Source: Platanthera guangdongensis (taxonomy: Eukaryota; Streptophyta; Magnoliopsida; Asparagales; Orchidaceae). Taken from it: 64,000 nt of DNA. The position numbers were made by a program, and so were the translations under genes. Shown here in pieces: positions 45,159 through 55,857 of this stretch; position 1 is the stretch's first letter, and each line of letters starts with the position of its first letter. The stretch is taken from positions 109,798,568 to 109,862,567 of the forward strand of contig CM077153.1 of assembly GCA_039583875.1 (NCBI GenBank), written 5' to 3'. The notes under the pieces are model-generated. The model had not been told where the DNA came from, searched no databases, and saw only the letters and a program-made list of their open reading frames with translations.

Positions 45159-45655
45159 TTAACATGGTGTCCGAGACCGAGCCAGTAGTATATAGAGAGT
45201 ATTTGAGCTCAGTGATCAGTGGCGATGATATACAGGAGCGCATCCGAGCACATCAGAGGCTGGATGCTGCGTTACAGCCGATTTTCAGTGCCCTAGAGAG
45301 GGGCAAGGTCGAGGACTACACGCTACAGGATGATCTTCTTCGGTTCCGTGGGCGCATCTACATACCAGCAGGGGGCAGTATCTGGGATGACATACTCAGA
45401 GAGGCACATTGCTCGAGATATTCAGTGCACCCCGGCATCACCAAGATGTGGGCAAATTTGCTGAGGTCTATGTATTGGCCCGGGATTAAGAGGGAGATCA
45501 CGGATTTTGTGACCCATTGCGAGACCTGCCAGCGTATGAAGGCAGAATGCAAGAGCCCGGGAGGTTTACTACAGCCACTGCCAGTTCCAGAATGGAAGTT
45601 CGAGGACATTGCTATGGACTTTGTACACGGATTGCCTCGCTCCCACACTGGGCAT
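45159..45655 (+). pseudogene. pol: Array E integrase fragment
   Basis: It continues the B-family pol from [20 protein letters not shown] through the RNase H-integrase linker. The integrase zinc-binding region follows ([25 protein letters not shown]), then the start of the core ([13 protein letters not shown]). All RT and RNase H upstream are missing. At 45648-45655 the sequence CTGGGCAT, present in both integrase and LTR, marks a jump directly into the LTR end. This copy keeps QRLD where B has a stop and W. Confidence 0.85.
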
Positions 45656-45932
45656 AAGCCCTTTTTTACTCTTTCTTGTACTCTTTTGTGGACTATATTG
45701 ATGTATCATTCATTTCATTTATGATTGTACTATATGGCTTGTGGACTGATGTATTCATATACTGTTTTGCTTCTTTCTTCTCATATTGGCCTACAGGTTA
45801 AATGATCGTACTAGCCGACAGGATCGACGTGTTGCGTTGTCGGCTAACCCGTGAGTTAGTGCCACCATAAGACGGCGATTCTGGGCATAAGATCCGATAT
45901 CCCTCCTTGGTAAGGGGGAGGGGGGTCTTACA
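45656..45932 (+). repeat. Array E LTR2, last ~280 bp only
   Basis: It starts inside the GGGCATAAGCCC stretch and runs to the LTR end GGGGTCTTACA, followed by the leader AACTGGTATCAC. The first ~4.5 kb of the LTR were lost together with the end of pol. Confidence 0.85.
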
Positions 45933-46020
45933 AACTGGTATCACTTGAACAACGATCATATAAGAAAGAAGTCCACAACATGGGACCACCCCCGCCCGAG
46001 CATTAGTTTGCGGACAAACT

Positions 46021-46813
46021 ATGCAGCGGAAGCAGTGGTGTGCCCATGTGCAAAAGTCACATAAATGGTCCACAAAGTACAATGAGTTAGGCCAGTTCTG
46101 TTTTAACCTTACCTTTATGCAACCTCCACAGGTCGCCGCGCCGCAAAATGTGGCTCCTCCCCCTCCAGCTGCCACTCCATTCCTACACACGGAGATGGGG
46201 TAGACCTTGACGGCGATTCTGGATGCCTTCAGATCCCAGCAAGTTCCGGCCCCACAGCAAAACCCGTGGTCGAGCTGGCTGAGTGCATTCAAGAGCCTGT
46301 CCCCACCGACGTACCGTGGGACAGAGGATGCGGTAAAGACGGAAGAATGGCTGGAGGCCATACACGAGATCTTAGCAGGCATCAGCTGCCCAGTCGGCGA
46401 GGCAGTACCTCTAGCCACCTCTGTGCTAGAGGCTCATGCGAGGAGATAGTGGAAATCAGTCTGGGAGTCCACATATGCGGACTTTGAGCTGTCAGAGATA
46501 TCATAGGAGGAGTTTGGCGATGTGTTCTGGAGCACTTCGTCTCTGCTACGGACAGAGAGGCCTTGGAGGAGAGGTTTTTGAACCTCAGGCAGGGGACTAG
46601 ATCGGTGATAGAGTATCAGAGAGAGTTCTCTCACTTGGACAGGTTCGCAGGGATTTAGGATATCGATGATAGGAGGTATGCCAAGAGGTTCTACCGGGGC
46701 CTCAGGGACGATTTGAGACAGGTCTTGCTGTTCATTTCTCATGGCACATCTAGGCAGATCATTGAGATGGCGAAGAAGCTGGAGGCTGACTAGCTGATGG
46801 TGCGAGCTGGAGG
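46021..46813 (+). pseudogene. gag: Array E second gag copy
   Basis: An upstream ATG (46021, MQRKQWCAHVQKSHKWS) is in frame with the usual start MQPPQVAAPQNVAPPPP at 46120. Stops include TAG in the MGQTLTAI region (46200) and TAG for Trp in RRWWKS (46447) and in EISWEEF (about 46505), all C-to-T or G-to-A type. A frameshift follows. The core is otherwise clear up to MVRAGG. At 46809-46813 a GGAGG shared by gag and LTR marks a deletion into LTR3. Confidence 0.85.
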
Positions 46814-47291
46814 AAACGACTTAGTCTTTTTGACTAATGGTCGGTGAACAACTATTTTTAGGAGCCCATGGAGATGGAGCACCAGCACGTCGAGGAGGCA
46901 GGACATGAGGAGCAGATACTGCTTCAGCAGGAGACTACCACTACTGTGCGTCCTCAGGTGGGACGAGATCTGATGTTCTACTACAGCTTCCGCATTTATT
47001 TATTTTGAGAGAGAGTGATTTTGATGTACTGGGCATAAGCCCTTTTTTACTCTTTCTTGTACTCTTCTGTGAACTATATTGATGTATCTTTCATTTCATT
47101 TATGATTGTACTATGTGGCTTGTGGACTGATGGATTCATATACTGTTTTGCCTCTTTCTTCTCATATTGGCCTACAGGTTAAATGATCGTACTAGCCGGC
47201 AGGATCGGCGTGTTGCGGTGTCGGCTAACCCGTGAGTTAGTGCCACCGTAAGACGGCGATTCTGGGCATAAGATCTGGTAGCCCTCCTTGG
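46814..47291 (+). repeat. Array E LTR3 fragment ending in an inverted junction
   Basis: It begins at AAACGACTTAGTC and runs through GGGCATAAGCCC to GCCCTCCTTGG, about 20 bp short of the LTR end. There it meets GTGATACCAGTT, the complement of the B leader, then the B 5' LTR in reverse. The two LTR ends therefore face each other around position 47298. Confidence 0.85.
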
Positions 47292-47303
47292 GTGATACCA
47301 GTT

Positions 47304-50300
47304 TGTAAGACCCCCCTCCCCCTTACCAAGGAGGGCTACCTGATCTTATGCCCAGAATCGCTGTCTTACGGTGGCACTAACTCACGGGTTAGCCGACACC
47401 GCAACACGCCGATCCTGCCGGCTAGTACGATCATTTAACCTGTAGGCCAATATGAGATGAAAGAAGCAAAACAGTATATGAATCCATCAGTCCACAAGCC
47501 ACATAGTACAACCATAAATGAAATGAAAGATACATCAATATAGTCCACAGAAGAGTACAAGAAAGAGTAAAAAAGGGCTTATGCCCAATACATCAAAATC
47601 ACTCTCTCTCAAAATAAATAAATGCGGAAGCTGTAGTAGAACATCAGATTTCGTCCCACCTGAGGACGCACAGTAGTGGTAGTCGCCTGCTGAAGCGGTA
47701 TCTGCTCCTCATGTCCTGCCTCCTCGACGTGCTGGTGCTCCATCTCCATGGGCTCCTAAAAATAGTTGGTCACCGACCATTAGTCAAAAAGACTAAGTCG
47801 TTTCCTCCGCACCTCGCCCCGCAGCTCCTAGGCACCGAGCGGGAGGACGAAGCGGAGGACAACAAAGGGGTAGCAAAGTGGAAGCAGGTGACATAATCTA
47901 ACTAGAGTTGTAATAAGTAGATGTTGTTCTAGTCTAGCAGTTTTAACTATGGTACAAGTAATAAGTAAGAGCAATGCAGTAAAGGAAAGTAAAGGCAGCA
48001 GTAAAAGTAAGTAAATAACTAATCTACCACTATACTATCATCACAAACGTACCCTAACTTATATAAATGCCCATACAAATATATAAGTTAGGGTTTCCAG
48101 GAAATTTAACTTATCATATAAAAGAGCCCATACTAATTTATATGATAAGGATCTATGAAGCGTATGACCTAATATGAATGAATATTATGATGCAATTTTA
48201 TGCACAGGCAAGTGCAACTCACACACAATGACTCTGTGATCATAGACCTTTAGTTCCCACTTTTTGAGAGCTAGCATCACTCTCGGGTACCACCGCTGTG
48301 GCTACGGCAGCAGCGGAGCGGGCGTCTCCGCTTCTAGACCGGTATGCACACTACCAAGCCTTAGACCCCTCTTATATGCCTCTGTACACGTCCAAGGTGC
48401 ACTCTAGAGTCTCGCGTACGTACTTTGCTGACAAACCCGTCAGTCTTGTTGGGTCGGATGTGCGTTATCGGGGATCGTCCTCCAGACCGCAGTGTAAAAC
48501 AACCCACTGGCCCCTCTAACTCTCACAACCGCCTGGTGCACCGTACTGCCATTGGTGTGACGAACGGCCAGTACCGCATGCCCCGCCACGATATTTATGC
48601 ACATGCAAGTATTTCATTCCGAGCCTCCCGGTCGCAGGACCAAACCCGTCCTAAATCCCTCAAACCCAAACCCGAGTGAGAACGCACATTAGTGCCTTCA
48701 TACCAACTCCCTCAAACCCTAAACGGGTGAGAACGCACATTAGTGCCTTTATACCAACTCCCTCAAACCCTAAACGGGTGAGAACGCACATTAGTGCCTT
48801 TATACCAACTCCCTCAAACCCTAACGGGTGAGAACGCATATTAGTGCCTTTATACCAACTCCCTCAAACCCTAACGGGTGAGCATATATCATGAATCTCT
48901 CCAACCCTACACGGGCGAGAAGGTACAACAATGTCCTAACCTATTAGACTATTCTTGTCTATGGGTTATTATACTTAGAGATTTAAGGTTAATCCCAGGA
49001 CTGCCCCCGGTATTCCCTGTGAAGGGCTCTCAAGGGGCACTAGGAACTGTGTTGGGATTACACCCAGCGTTCCCTTTCGCAAGGATATTTATTTTAGTTG
49101 ATGGCTACCCATGTCTCACCCCAGCTATCTTTATTGCTCTAGTACAACCCTAGTGACTTAAGGCGTTACCGGGAAACCGACGGTCTTCCGTCGACCCCAC
49201 TCTAGTTGCTGACTAAGACTTGCACTTTTGATCCCTCACTAAGACAATTCTACCCACCAGGGTTATTCATGTTGCACTCTCTTATTTCTGCCGATAATCA
49301 ATCCCCTGGTAACCCCTAAGGCAAGACCTATTTATGTTATATGCAGATCATGTCCTATTTTTACCCTAAAAATGTGATCTTCCAAACCTTAAGGCATATT
49401 GCCCCTAAATATTTATCCTAGGGTGGTATGGACTAAGGGAACTACCTTATGAATTCTCATAATTTTCCTTGGCAAAATAATCCTTTAATTAAATCTTTTA
49501 AATTAATTGCTAGGTCACTTTACACATAAAGTAGTATGATTTAACATCCACTGACCTAGGTAATTTTTCCTGAGTTGTATAATGATAAAATATTGTTGTC
49601 TACAGAGTTTCATAATTTCCCTTTAATTATTTATTCCCATTTCTTATTTAATACCAAATTCACATAAATTCCATTTTCCAAATGAAGTATAGGCAATATG
49701 TAATATAAAATTCCAGGAACATTACAGAACATTTAAAACACTAATTTATGACTATTGGCAGAGTCTTATCAATTGTTATTGTGTAATGGCCTATAAAATT
49801 CCATTGTAACATATTTACCAAAAATGCCATTGTATTAATTTAACAACTAATAATACATCCATTAATTCTGAGAAATTTATACAAAACTAATAATACCATT
49901 TTATAGCAGTAGAATAAATTCCAAATTTTTCTGAGGTGCATATCCTTCATTTCAGGAATTAAATGAAATAAGGGTAAAATGGACAATTTGAGATATTTAA
50001 TCCAAAAGCTCTTCCAAATAGAGGGATCATATTTTTCCTAAGTTAAATGTAACCCTATCTATACTTTGGCAAAGTTTTAGGATTTGTGCTTGAGGAAAAC
50101 CTATTTTCCAATTTTATTTCCAAAATAGCTATATTTAAAATAAATTCCAATAAATGGGATTTTTGATTCCAAAAATCCCATGATTAATTTGAGGGATGAA
50201 ATTTACCCTAATGAACCACTTTAAATAATTCCAAGATCTTTGCATGCCACCATTTGGGCTGAATACACCATATTTGAATATTTGATATTTGCACACCAAG

Positions 50301-52130
50301 GCAAAACATGAACTAACACATGCAAGTTGATTCTCCAACATGCATTGAACCTAAGGTGCTGAAATTTTTATCATGCACCAAGCATGTCCCCATTGACCTA
50401 CCACCAAAATTTGGGACCATGGGGAGGTATAAATCTCCATATATTTCACTTATTTATATTTTGATATTTTGGAAAAAACTATAGGCAAATTTGCTCCAAA
50501 AATTCCTAATTTTTGGCAGGGGCTAAATAAGCCATAATCATGCATGTACCCAAAATATGGGGCCATGGTGATTATTGGTTTGACCAGGGCATCCAAATGA
50601 ATTTCTGCCCTACTCTAGGACCAGTCCTAGGAGAAATGCCCTACAGGACTGTATACTACACAAAATCACACCTTTAAGGAGGCAAATTAAAGATAAGACC
50701 AGCAACTACAATTTTCGTTGAGAGACTAAGTTCTAGAACTGCCTCTAAGAGGCCTAAAAACACCATGCAATATAGCAGTAATTATGTGACAGGAATTCAC
50801 TATTCATTACATTTAATTAAATCATATAATTAGATTGCACGAATCTTAAAGCCTAAACCGACGGAATCGGTTCATCTTCTCCAGTGGGTTAACGGCTGAG
50901 ATTGAGCCGACCTGGAGCAGTTTTGCCGGCGGTTTCCGGCCAGCTAAGGCGGGCCACCTCCGGCCAATGTTGCCATCACCTTCACGGTGGTGGTGGCTAT
51001 CATTTCCCGGCGATGGGGCGGCGGAAGACGGCGGCGACGGCGAACCCGAGCGGTTTCTAAAACTTGGAAAACTCTCATTTTTCTCCCATGGCATCGGGCT
51101 TAGTTGAGCCCGATATCTCTCCTAGTCGATCTAAGATGCTAGTACGGGTAGAGGCGAGGTGAAACGAACCTGAATTGGGGCATGGCTGCGGGTCAGGCGG
51201 CGGTTTGCTGTGGTGGTGGTGCGCCGGCGAGCTCCACCCCAAAAGCTTGATTCTCCACCATTCTCCATGATCCAGCACTCGATTTCCACTCCCTTCTATC
51301 TCCTGAAGCTGTTGGTGAGGTCTGTTTGGACTGAGGTGGAGTATATGGGGAGGAATTTCCTATGTGAGCTCGGTTGAGCTTTGTTTGCTCCGCCCCTACT
51401 GCCAAGTGGCACACAGCCCCGATTTTCTGCTGAAAATGGAGAGGGGAGGTCGGCCACCTGGTTTTGGGCAGATAAAACCAGCTGATGGGGTGGCCATGTG
51501 GCCACCATTCCCTTCCTTTCCATTTCTCTCTCCTCCTTCCCTCAAAATCCCAATTTTACCCCCTTGCATGTATTCTCTCTCCTGATTTAGAGGGGTAGGA
51601 CTGGTCTTGTTCACTTGGGCTGGCCATGGGCCAATTTTGGTGGGCTTGGTCCAATGGAAGATTGCTTGGTCTTCATTTCACTCCTTTAGGTCAATTTGTT
51701 GACTTGTTGACTTGGGGAGTTGACTTGGTCAACCATGGTGGGTGGGCTGACCCTACTTGGTGGAAATGGGTCTAGTGGCATCACCCAACTTGGGTTGGGT
51801 CAAGGGGGTGCCCTACTTAGGCCAATTGGGCCTATGAGTGTGAGTTTGACCAAATCAAGCCCAAGGTTGACTTTGGTCAATTGCGATCAAAGTGTTGACC
51901 TAGTGACATGTCCTAGGGTCCACTTAGATTATCTTTAGGGTTAGAGCAATGTGGTGGGGTCATGGTGTGGCTAGGGTCCCCACTTAGGCTAGTTTGAACT
52001 AGTTTGGCTATGGTCCTATAGTGGGCCCCACATGGCTACCACCCACTATCTAGGGTCAAACCTAGTTGATCCCCTTAAATTCACCCTAAGCCTAACCCAA
52101 TCTAAGTTGAGGGGTCCAGAAGTAACATGG
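47304..52130 (-). repeat. 5' LTR of chromovirus B
   Basis: On the sense strand it ends GGGGTCTTACA at 47304 and begins near 52130, where the first ~10 bases (TGTAACATCC) are missing or altered. It aligns over its length with 11591-16424. It repeats the hairpins (48052-48149), the 50-51-bp repeats (48674-48876), the 91-bp block (48993-49084) and the W-box cluster (about 51690-51900). Confidence 0.9.
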
Positions 52131-53770
52131 TGATGTGCTCTTAAAAATAGGTGAGATGGAGGAGAAAAGCGTTGAATCTGGCAAACCATGCGTATTGAAG
52201 GAAAAGGTCGACCTAGTCATTGTGGATGACAACGAGCCGGATAAGACGCTGGAGGCTGCGCGAATTTTGGCTGAAAAGAGCGAGCAGACAGAAAAAGTAG
52301 TCGGCTCCTTGAAACGGCAGAATAAAAGGAGTGAGACCCTTGAACAAAGAATGAAGAGGAAGATGAGGAAGATGCAGGACGGAAATCAGAATGTTTCCAT
52401 AAAGACCGGAGCGGATTGTCTTCAACATAAGACGCACGAGGAAGAGGTATTTGAGAGTCCGTATAACCGGATCCTAAACCGAACGAGCCGAAGGAGACAT
52501 CCGCGGCTACCGAGATGATTAGTGACATCCTCAAGGGATTGGAGACTTTGTAGCAGCAGGATGCGCTATTGTTGACCCCAGCGGCTTCTGAAGAGGTTGA
52601 CCGCCCCGAAGTCGAACTCACTGGGGAGAAGCTTGGCTGGCCGGCCTCCGCGGTTTCTGAAGGAGTCGAGAAACGAAAACTTTGAGAGAAGATGGAGGAG
52701 ATGAAGAAGCTGATCGCTGGGAATCCGGTGGCGACCACACTTCCTCTACTGCAAGGTAAACATGGAGAAGTTAAGAGAATTGTTAACTTCTACAAGTCGC
52801 GGTCAAGGAAGAAGGGGGCGAACACAATATTAAATCCGTCGGCCAGCTTTTTCCTGACCACAGCTCAACTGAAAAGTCGAGCTAAAGAAGTCGAGCGGCT
52901 ATGGAAAGGAAATATAAAACAGTTAGACCCCGAACGACTCAGGCGGCCAGTGTTTAGATACCATACCGCGCCCTCTGAAGGAGATAAATGCCAAACCTTC
53001 AGTCTAATAAAACCGATTTCCTTGCAAGAAGGTTGCAATTATCCGGCTGAACCTAACTGCTTTTTATCTTCTGCAGGTGAACCGGAGACCGCTATGAAAC
53101 CGGGCGACTTGATGTCCTTCTTGTCTATGCTGTCGCTGCCTCTGCCAAGTATTCGTGACAAAGAGAGGGCCAAATTCCAGATGGAGGTCGACACATTGCA
53201 GGCGGCTGTGAGCGCGTACGCCGAAGCCCTGAGAATTAAGGACGAAGAAAAGTGGGTTGCCCAGGAGGCCACCGAGAAAAGGATACAACTGTTGCAGACC
53301 ACCCGGGAGCAAGAGACCACAAGGCTGCATGCCGCGCTGGAATAAAAGACCACAAAGTTGCAGTACGCACTGGAGCAAGAGAGCACAAGGCTGCACTCCG
53401 TGCTGGAGGCCACGGAGGGGAAAATAGTAGAGATGCAGGCCACCTTGGAGCAGGAAAGCGCAGAGAAGCAGGATATGGAAGCGCAAGTGCTGATGGCCGG
53501 ACGGCTTGAGAGAGAGAGAGATAAGAGATTCGCTGCCTGGAGCAAGGAAAAGACCACGGAGCGTCAGCGGAGGCCGATGGAAATCAGCGGCTTGCACCAG
53601 CGGCGACTGGGAAGTTGCCGGAAATAGCCTGCCCGACCTCTGGTGGTGCTTCAATTCCACCAGAGGTCGCGGCGGTCAGGCAGGCCGCACCTTCTAGTGG
53701 GCTAGAAGCTCGGGCTCAACTAATAGTTCCATTCGCTAGAGTAGAGCGCGACGTTGCGCCGATTCACCGG
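52131..53770 (+). mobile_element. Element X, right piece, coiled-coil ORF remnants
   Basis: Three open stretches (52135-52518, 52692-53345, 53358-53627) encode charged protein without a catalytic domain. The first is Lys/Glu-rich (LEQRMKRKMRKMQ). The second has FLTTAQLKSRAKEVERLW, a PETAMKPGDLMSFLSMLSLP segment, and then a long coiled coil. The coil consists of Q-E-T/S-T-R/K-L-x-x-A-L-E repeats that continue past a stop at 53343 into the third. This resembles the coiled-coil ORFs of some plant retroelements, but I cannot name the family. The piece is bounded by the B LTR and the SIRE-type LTR. Confidence 0.45.
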
Positions 53771-54095
53771 TGTTGGGAACTATGTCCACATTAACCCAGA
53801 TTTGATGAAGTCACCCTGGAACTAAGATGAATTAGGTTGTATTTGATGCTTCGTTTGAGTTATGTGTTTGCAGGACTCCAATGGGAAGTGTAGACCAATG
53901 TCAGTCTACAATGAGTCACCAAACACAGGACCATGCAATGTAATCCCTCATTGTGTGTTCCAAAGTGTTGACTCATGTGTAGCCTCTCTATTGGGATACA
54001 CTTCATATTCAAGTTATAGGACTGTGAAAAGACCTGATGCTGATTCCCCTCTAGTAGAAGAAAAATTTCTTACAGAAATTTATCTAAGTGTTTCT

Positions 54096-54869
54096 CTCGA
54101 GTAGGTCTTTAACTACTCGAGTAGATTGCTTGAGATATACTCGAGTAAAACTTCTGCATACTCGAGTAAGAAAATTCTTCCTCTCGTGAAGTTAAGTATA
54201 ACACTCGAGTAGTTCACTGACATACTCGAGTAGCTTACATAACTACTCGAGTAGATCACTCTTCCTACTCGAGTTGCCCAGAATTCAGTTTCCAAGTTTT
54301 TCTAAGTAAAACACTCGAGTAGTCCAAGTCATATACTCGAGTAGCTCATTCGGTCTCGAGTAGTTCATACTCGAGTAGTTTATTCTTCCTGTTCCAGATT
54401 CCTCTTTCTTAGAATTTTTCTAAGTCATTTACTCGAGTAGGTACTTTGTATACTCGAGCAGTTCTCAACACTGTGTCGAGTAACTCTCTTCTCTGTGTCG
54501 AGTAGTTAAGAAATACTCGAGTAAGTCCTTCATATACTCGAGAAGATTTCTTTCCTCTCGAGTAGTTCAATCTGACTACTCGAGTAGCTGTTTCTCCCGT
54601 GTGCAGAATATTTCTAAGTGCTTGTACTCGAGTAGTTCTTCTAACCACTCGAGTAGTTCAATTCTGCCTACTCGAGTAGTACAACTTGTACTCGAGTAGT
54701 TCAACTCCTTCCCGTGAAACTTTTATGTATACTAGAGTAGATCTTCCTAGTACTCGAGTAGTTGATTATATGGACTCGAGTAGTTGTCTTCAACCTGCTC
54801 GAGTAGTCATGATTTAAATACCCGAGTAATATTTCTTTTCTTACTCGAGTAGTCCTTGACCTACTCGAG
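54096..54869. repeat. Array of CTACTCGAGTAG palindromes, ~21-bp spacing
   Basis: About 27 CTCGAG cores plus several one-base variants (CTCGTG, TGTCGAG, CCCGAG, CTAGAG) occur, mostly 20-24 bp apart. Many are extended to the perfect 12-bp palindrome CTACTCGAGTAG. The spacers differ in sequence. A TTTCTAAGT-type phrase interrupts the array about every 120-300 bp. The array lies upstream of the TATA box. Confidence 0.9.
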
Positions 54870-55010
54870 TAGTTATATACCTACACGTGTATGTGACCTC
54901 ATTTTCTCTGAAATTTCTTCTAAGTCCAGATTTGACAGATTTTCAAATTCCGAGACATGATTGGTCCACGTGTACGCCATTAAAACCAATTATGACCGTT
55001 ATTAGTACTC

Positions 55011-55020
55011 CTATAAAAAG
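55011..55020 (+). promoter_or_regulatory. TATA box of the second SIRE-type LTR
   Basis: CTATAAAAAG lies about 760 bp before the LTR end, downstream of the CTCGAG array and upstream of the hairpin leader. It is the best core-promoter candidate. Confidence 0.65.
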
Positions 55021-55422
55021 TCTTGTCTAATCGGCAGACCGTAATCAGAAAACAAGCTTTCAAGAAGAAAATTATTCTAAGTTTTGCAGCCGCCTCTTTC
55101 CAAAAATGAATCGTTGTTTCCTCTCTCTCTCTTCACGAAATGAAAGCCGCCACCGCTGTTGTTCTTCTCCGGTTAGGGCTTCGATTTTCAGAGGAAATAA
55201 ACTAAAGAAACCTCTCCAGATCGAGATCGTTTTTCACATAATCATCATCTGTCCGATCGTGGAAGCAAGGAGTTCAGATCTACTGTTGCTGTGAATTTTT
55301 TTTTCAATTTCTCTGATAAAGCCGCACGCCAAGAAGAAGATTTTGTTTCCTGTTTTATTTTCAGATCTGAACCAGACAATATCACTGTTTGTATTTTTCA
55401 ATACTTGTATTTCATTTTTGTA

Positions 55423-55559
55423 GGAGAATTTTTCTCCGAGTATAGGAGTTTTCCACTCCGAGTTTGTAGGAAGGTGTTTCTTCTGAGTTGTAGATCCAGT
55501 GGATTGGATTGAGATTGTAGGAACTTTGTTCCGAGGGTAGGATTGACTTTCAATCCGAG
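55423..55559 (+). repeat. Tandem hairpin array in LTR leader (six units)
   Basis: Stem pairs are GGAGAA/TTCTCC (55423-55437), GGAGT/ACTCC (55445-55459), GGAAG/CTTCT (55469-55484, one wobble), GATCCA/TGGATT (55493-55510, one wobble), GGAAC/GTTCC (55520-55532) and GGATTG/CAATCC (55540-55556). Each stem is directly followed by GAG, and TGTA or GGTA precedes most of the next stems. The first SIRE-type LTR has the same plan with other stem sequences. Confidence 0.85.
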
Positions 55560-55775
55560 ATAGTGGAGTAGCCGAGTCTAGTATATTGCTAAATCGGTGA
55601 GGGAAAGTGGATGTACCCAAGATTGGGGAACCACTATAGATCTTGTCTCGCCTGTGATATTTTAGTAGATAGATCTGTGCTGTGTTCTGAGATTTTTTAA
55701 TTCCGCAAAAGACGCACAAATCACCTATTCACCCCCCCTTTAGGTGATTTAGGCTGACAACTATTATCTTTCAAT

Positions 55776-55787
55776 TGGTATCAGAGC
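55776..55787 (+). other. Primer-binding site of the second SIRE-type element
   Basis: TGGTATCAGAGC, two bases after the LTR end, matches the complement of the initiator tRNA-Met 3' end and fixes the LTR boundary. Confidence 0.92.
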
Positions 55788-55857
55788 AAGGTTGATCGTT
55801 AAAAGGTTAACACCTTGATCAGTTCCTGCAATAGTTGTCATTTGTGATCTATCTATC

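Larger units (their letters stand above)
21306..47291 (+). mobile_element. Array E: head-to-tail deleted copies of the B family
   Basis: A plus-strand series: the last codons of pol (21306), LTR1 (21448-22699), leader and gag (to 23273), [Angela/D nest], integrase (45159-45655), LTR2 fragment (to 45932), leader and gag (to 46813), LTR3 fragment (to 47291). Every junction is a deletion, and at least two use short microhomologies. Neither end is an LTR end, yet the whole block is flanked by GTGATAC at 21299-21305 and 47292-47298. It sits in opposite orientation inside B, to whose family it belongs. Confidence 0.75.
11591..52130 (-). mobile_element. Chromovirus B (Tekay/Del-like), split by a 26-kb nest
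   Basis: On the minus strand the 5' LTR is 52130-47304 and its PBS-side sequence 47303-47292. The interior resumes at 21305 and runs to 16425, and the 3' LTR is 16424-11591. The 12 bases after the 5' LTR are AACTGGTATCAC, and the interior at 21305 restarts inside that same sequence, so the two halves fit together. The outer 5' LTR edge lacks the last ~10 bp of the usual TGTAACATCCC start. A clean target duplication is not visible; CTTA at 11587-11590 and 52140-52143 is only a weak candidate. Gag and pol carry many stops. Confidence 0.8.
53771..55773 (+). repeat. 5' LTR of the second SIRE-type element (2,003 bp)
   Basis: It begins TGTTGGGAACTATG and ends TTATCTTTCA, two bases before the PBS, so the termini are TG...CA. 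It holds an array of CTCGAG palindromes (54096-54869), a TATA box (55011-55020) and a hairpin array (55423-55559). The final CACCTATTCACCCCCC stretch is shared with the LTR at the window start. Confidence 0.93.

Noticed and set aside
54096..54869. CRISPR-like array (short repeats with varying spacers)
   Set aside because: The repeat unit is a 12-bp palindrome of uneven completeness inside a plant LTR, with no cas genes and spacers of 8-12 bp.
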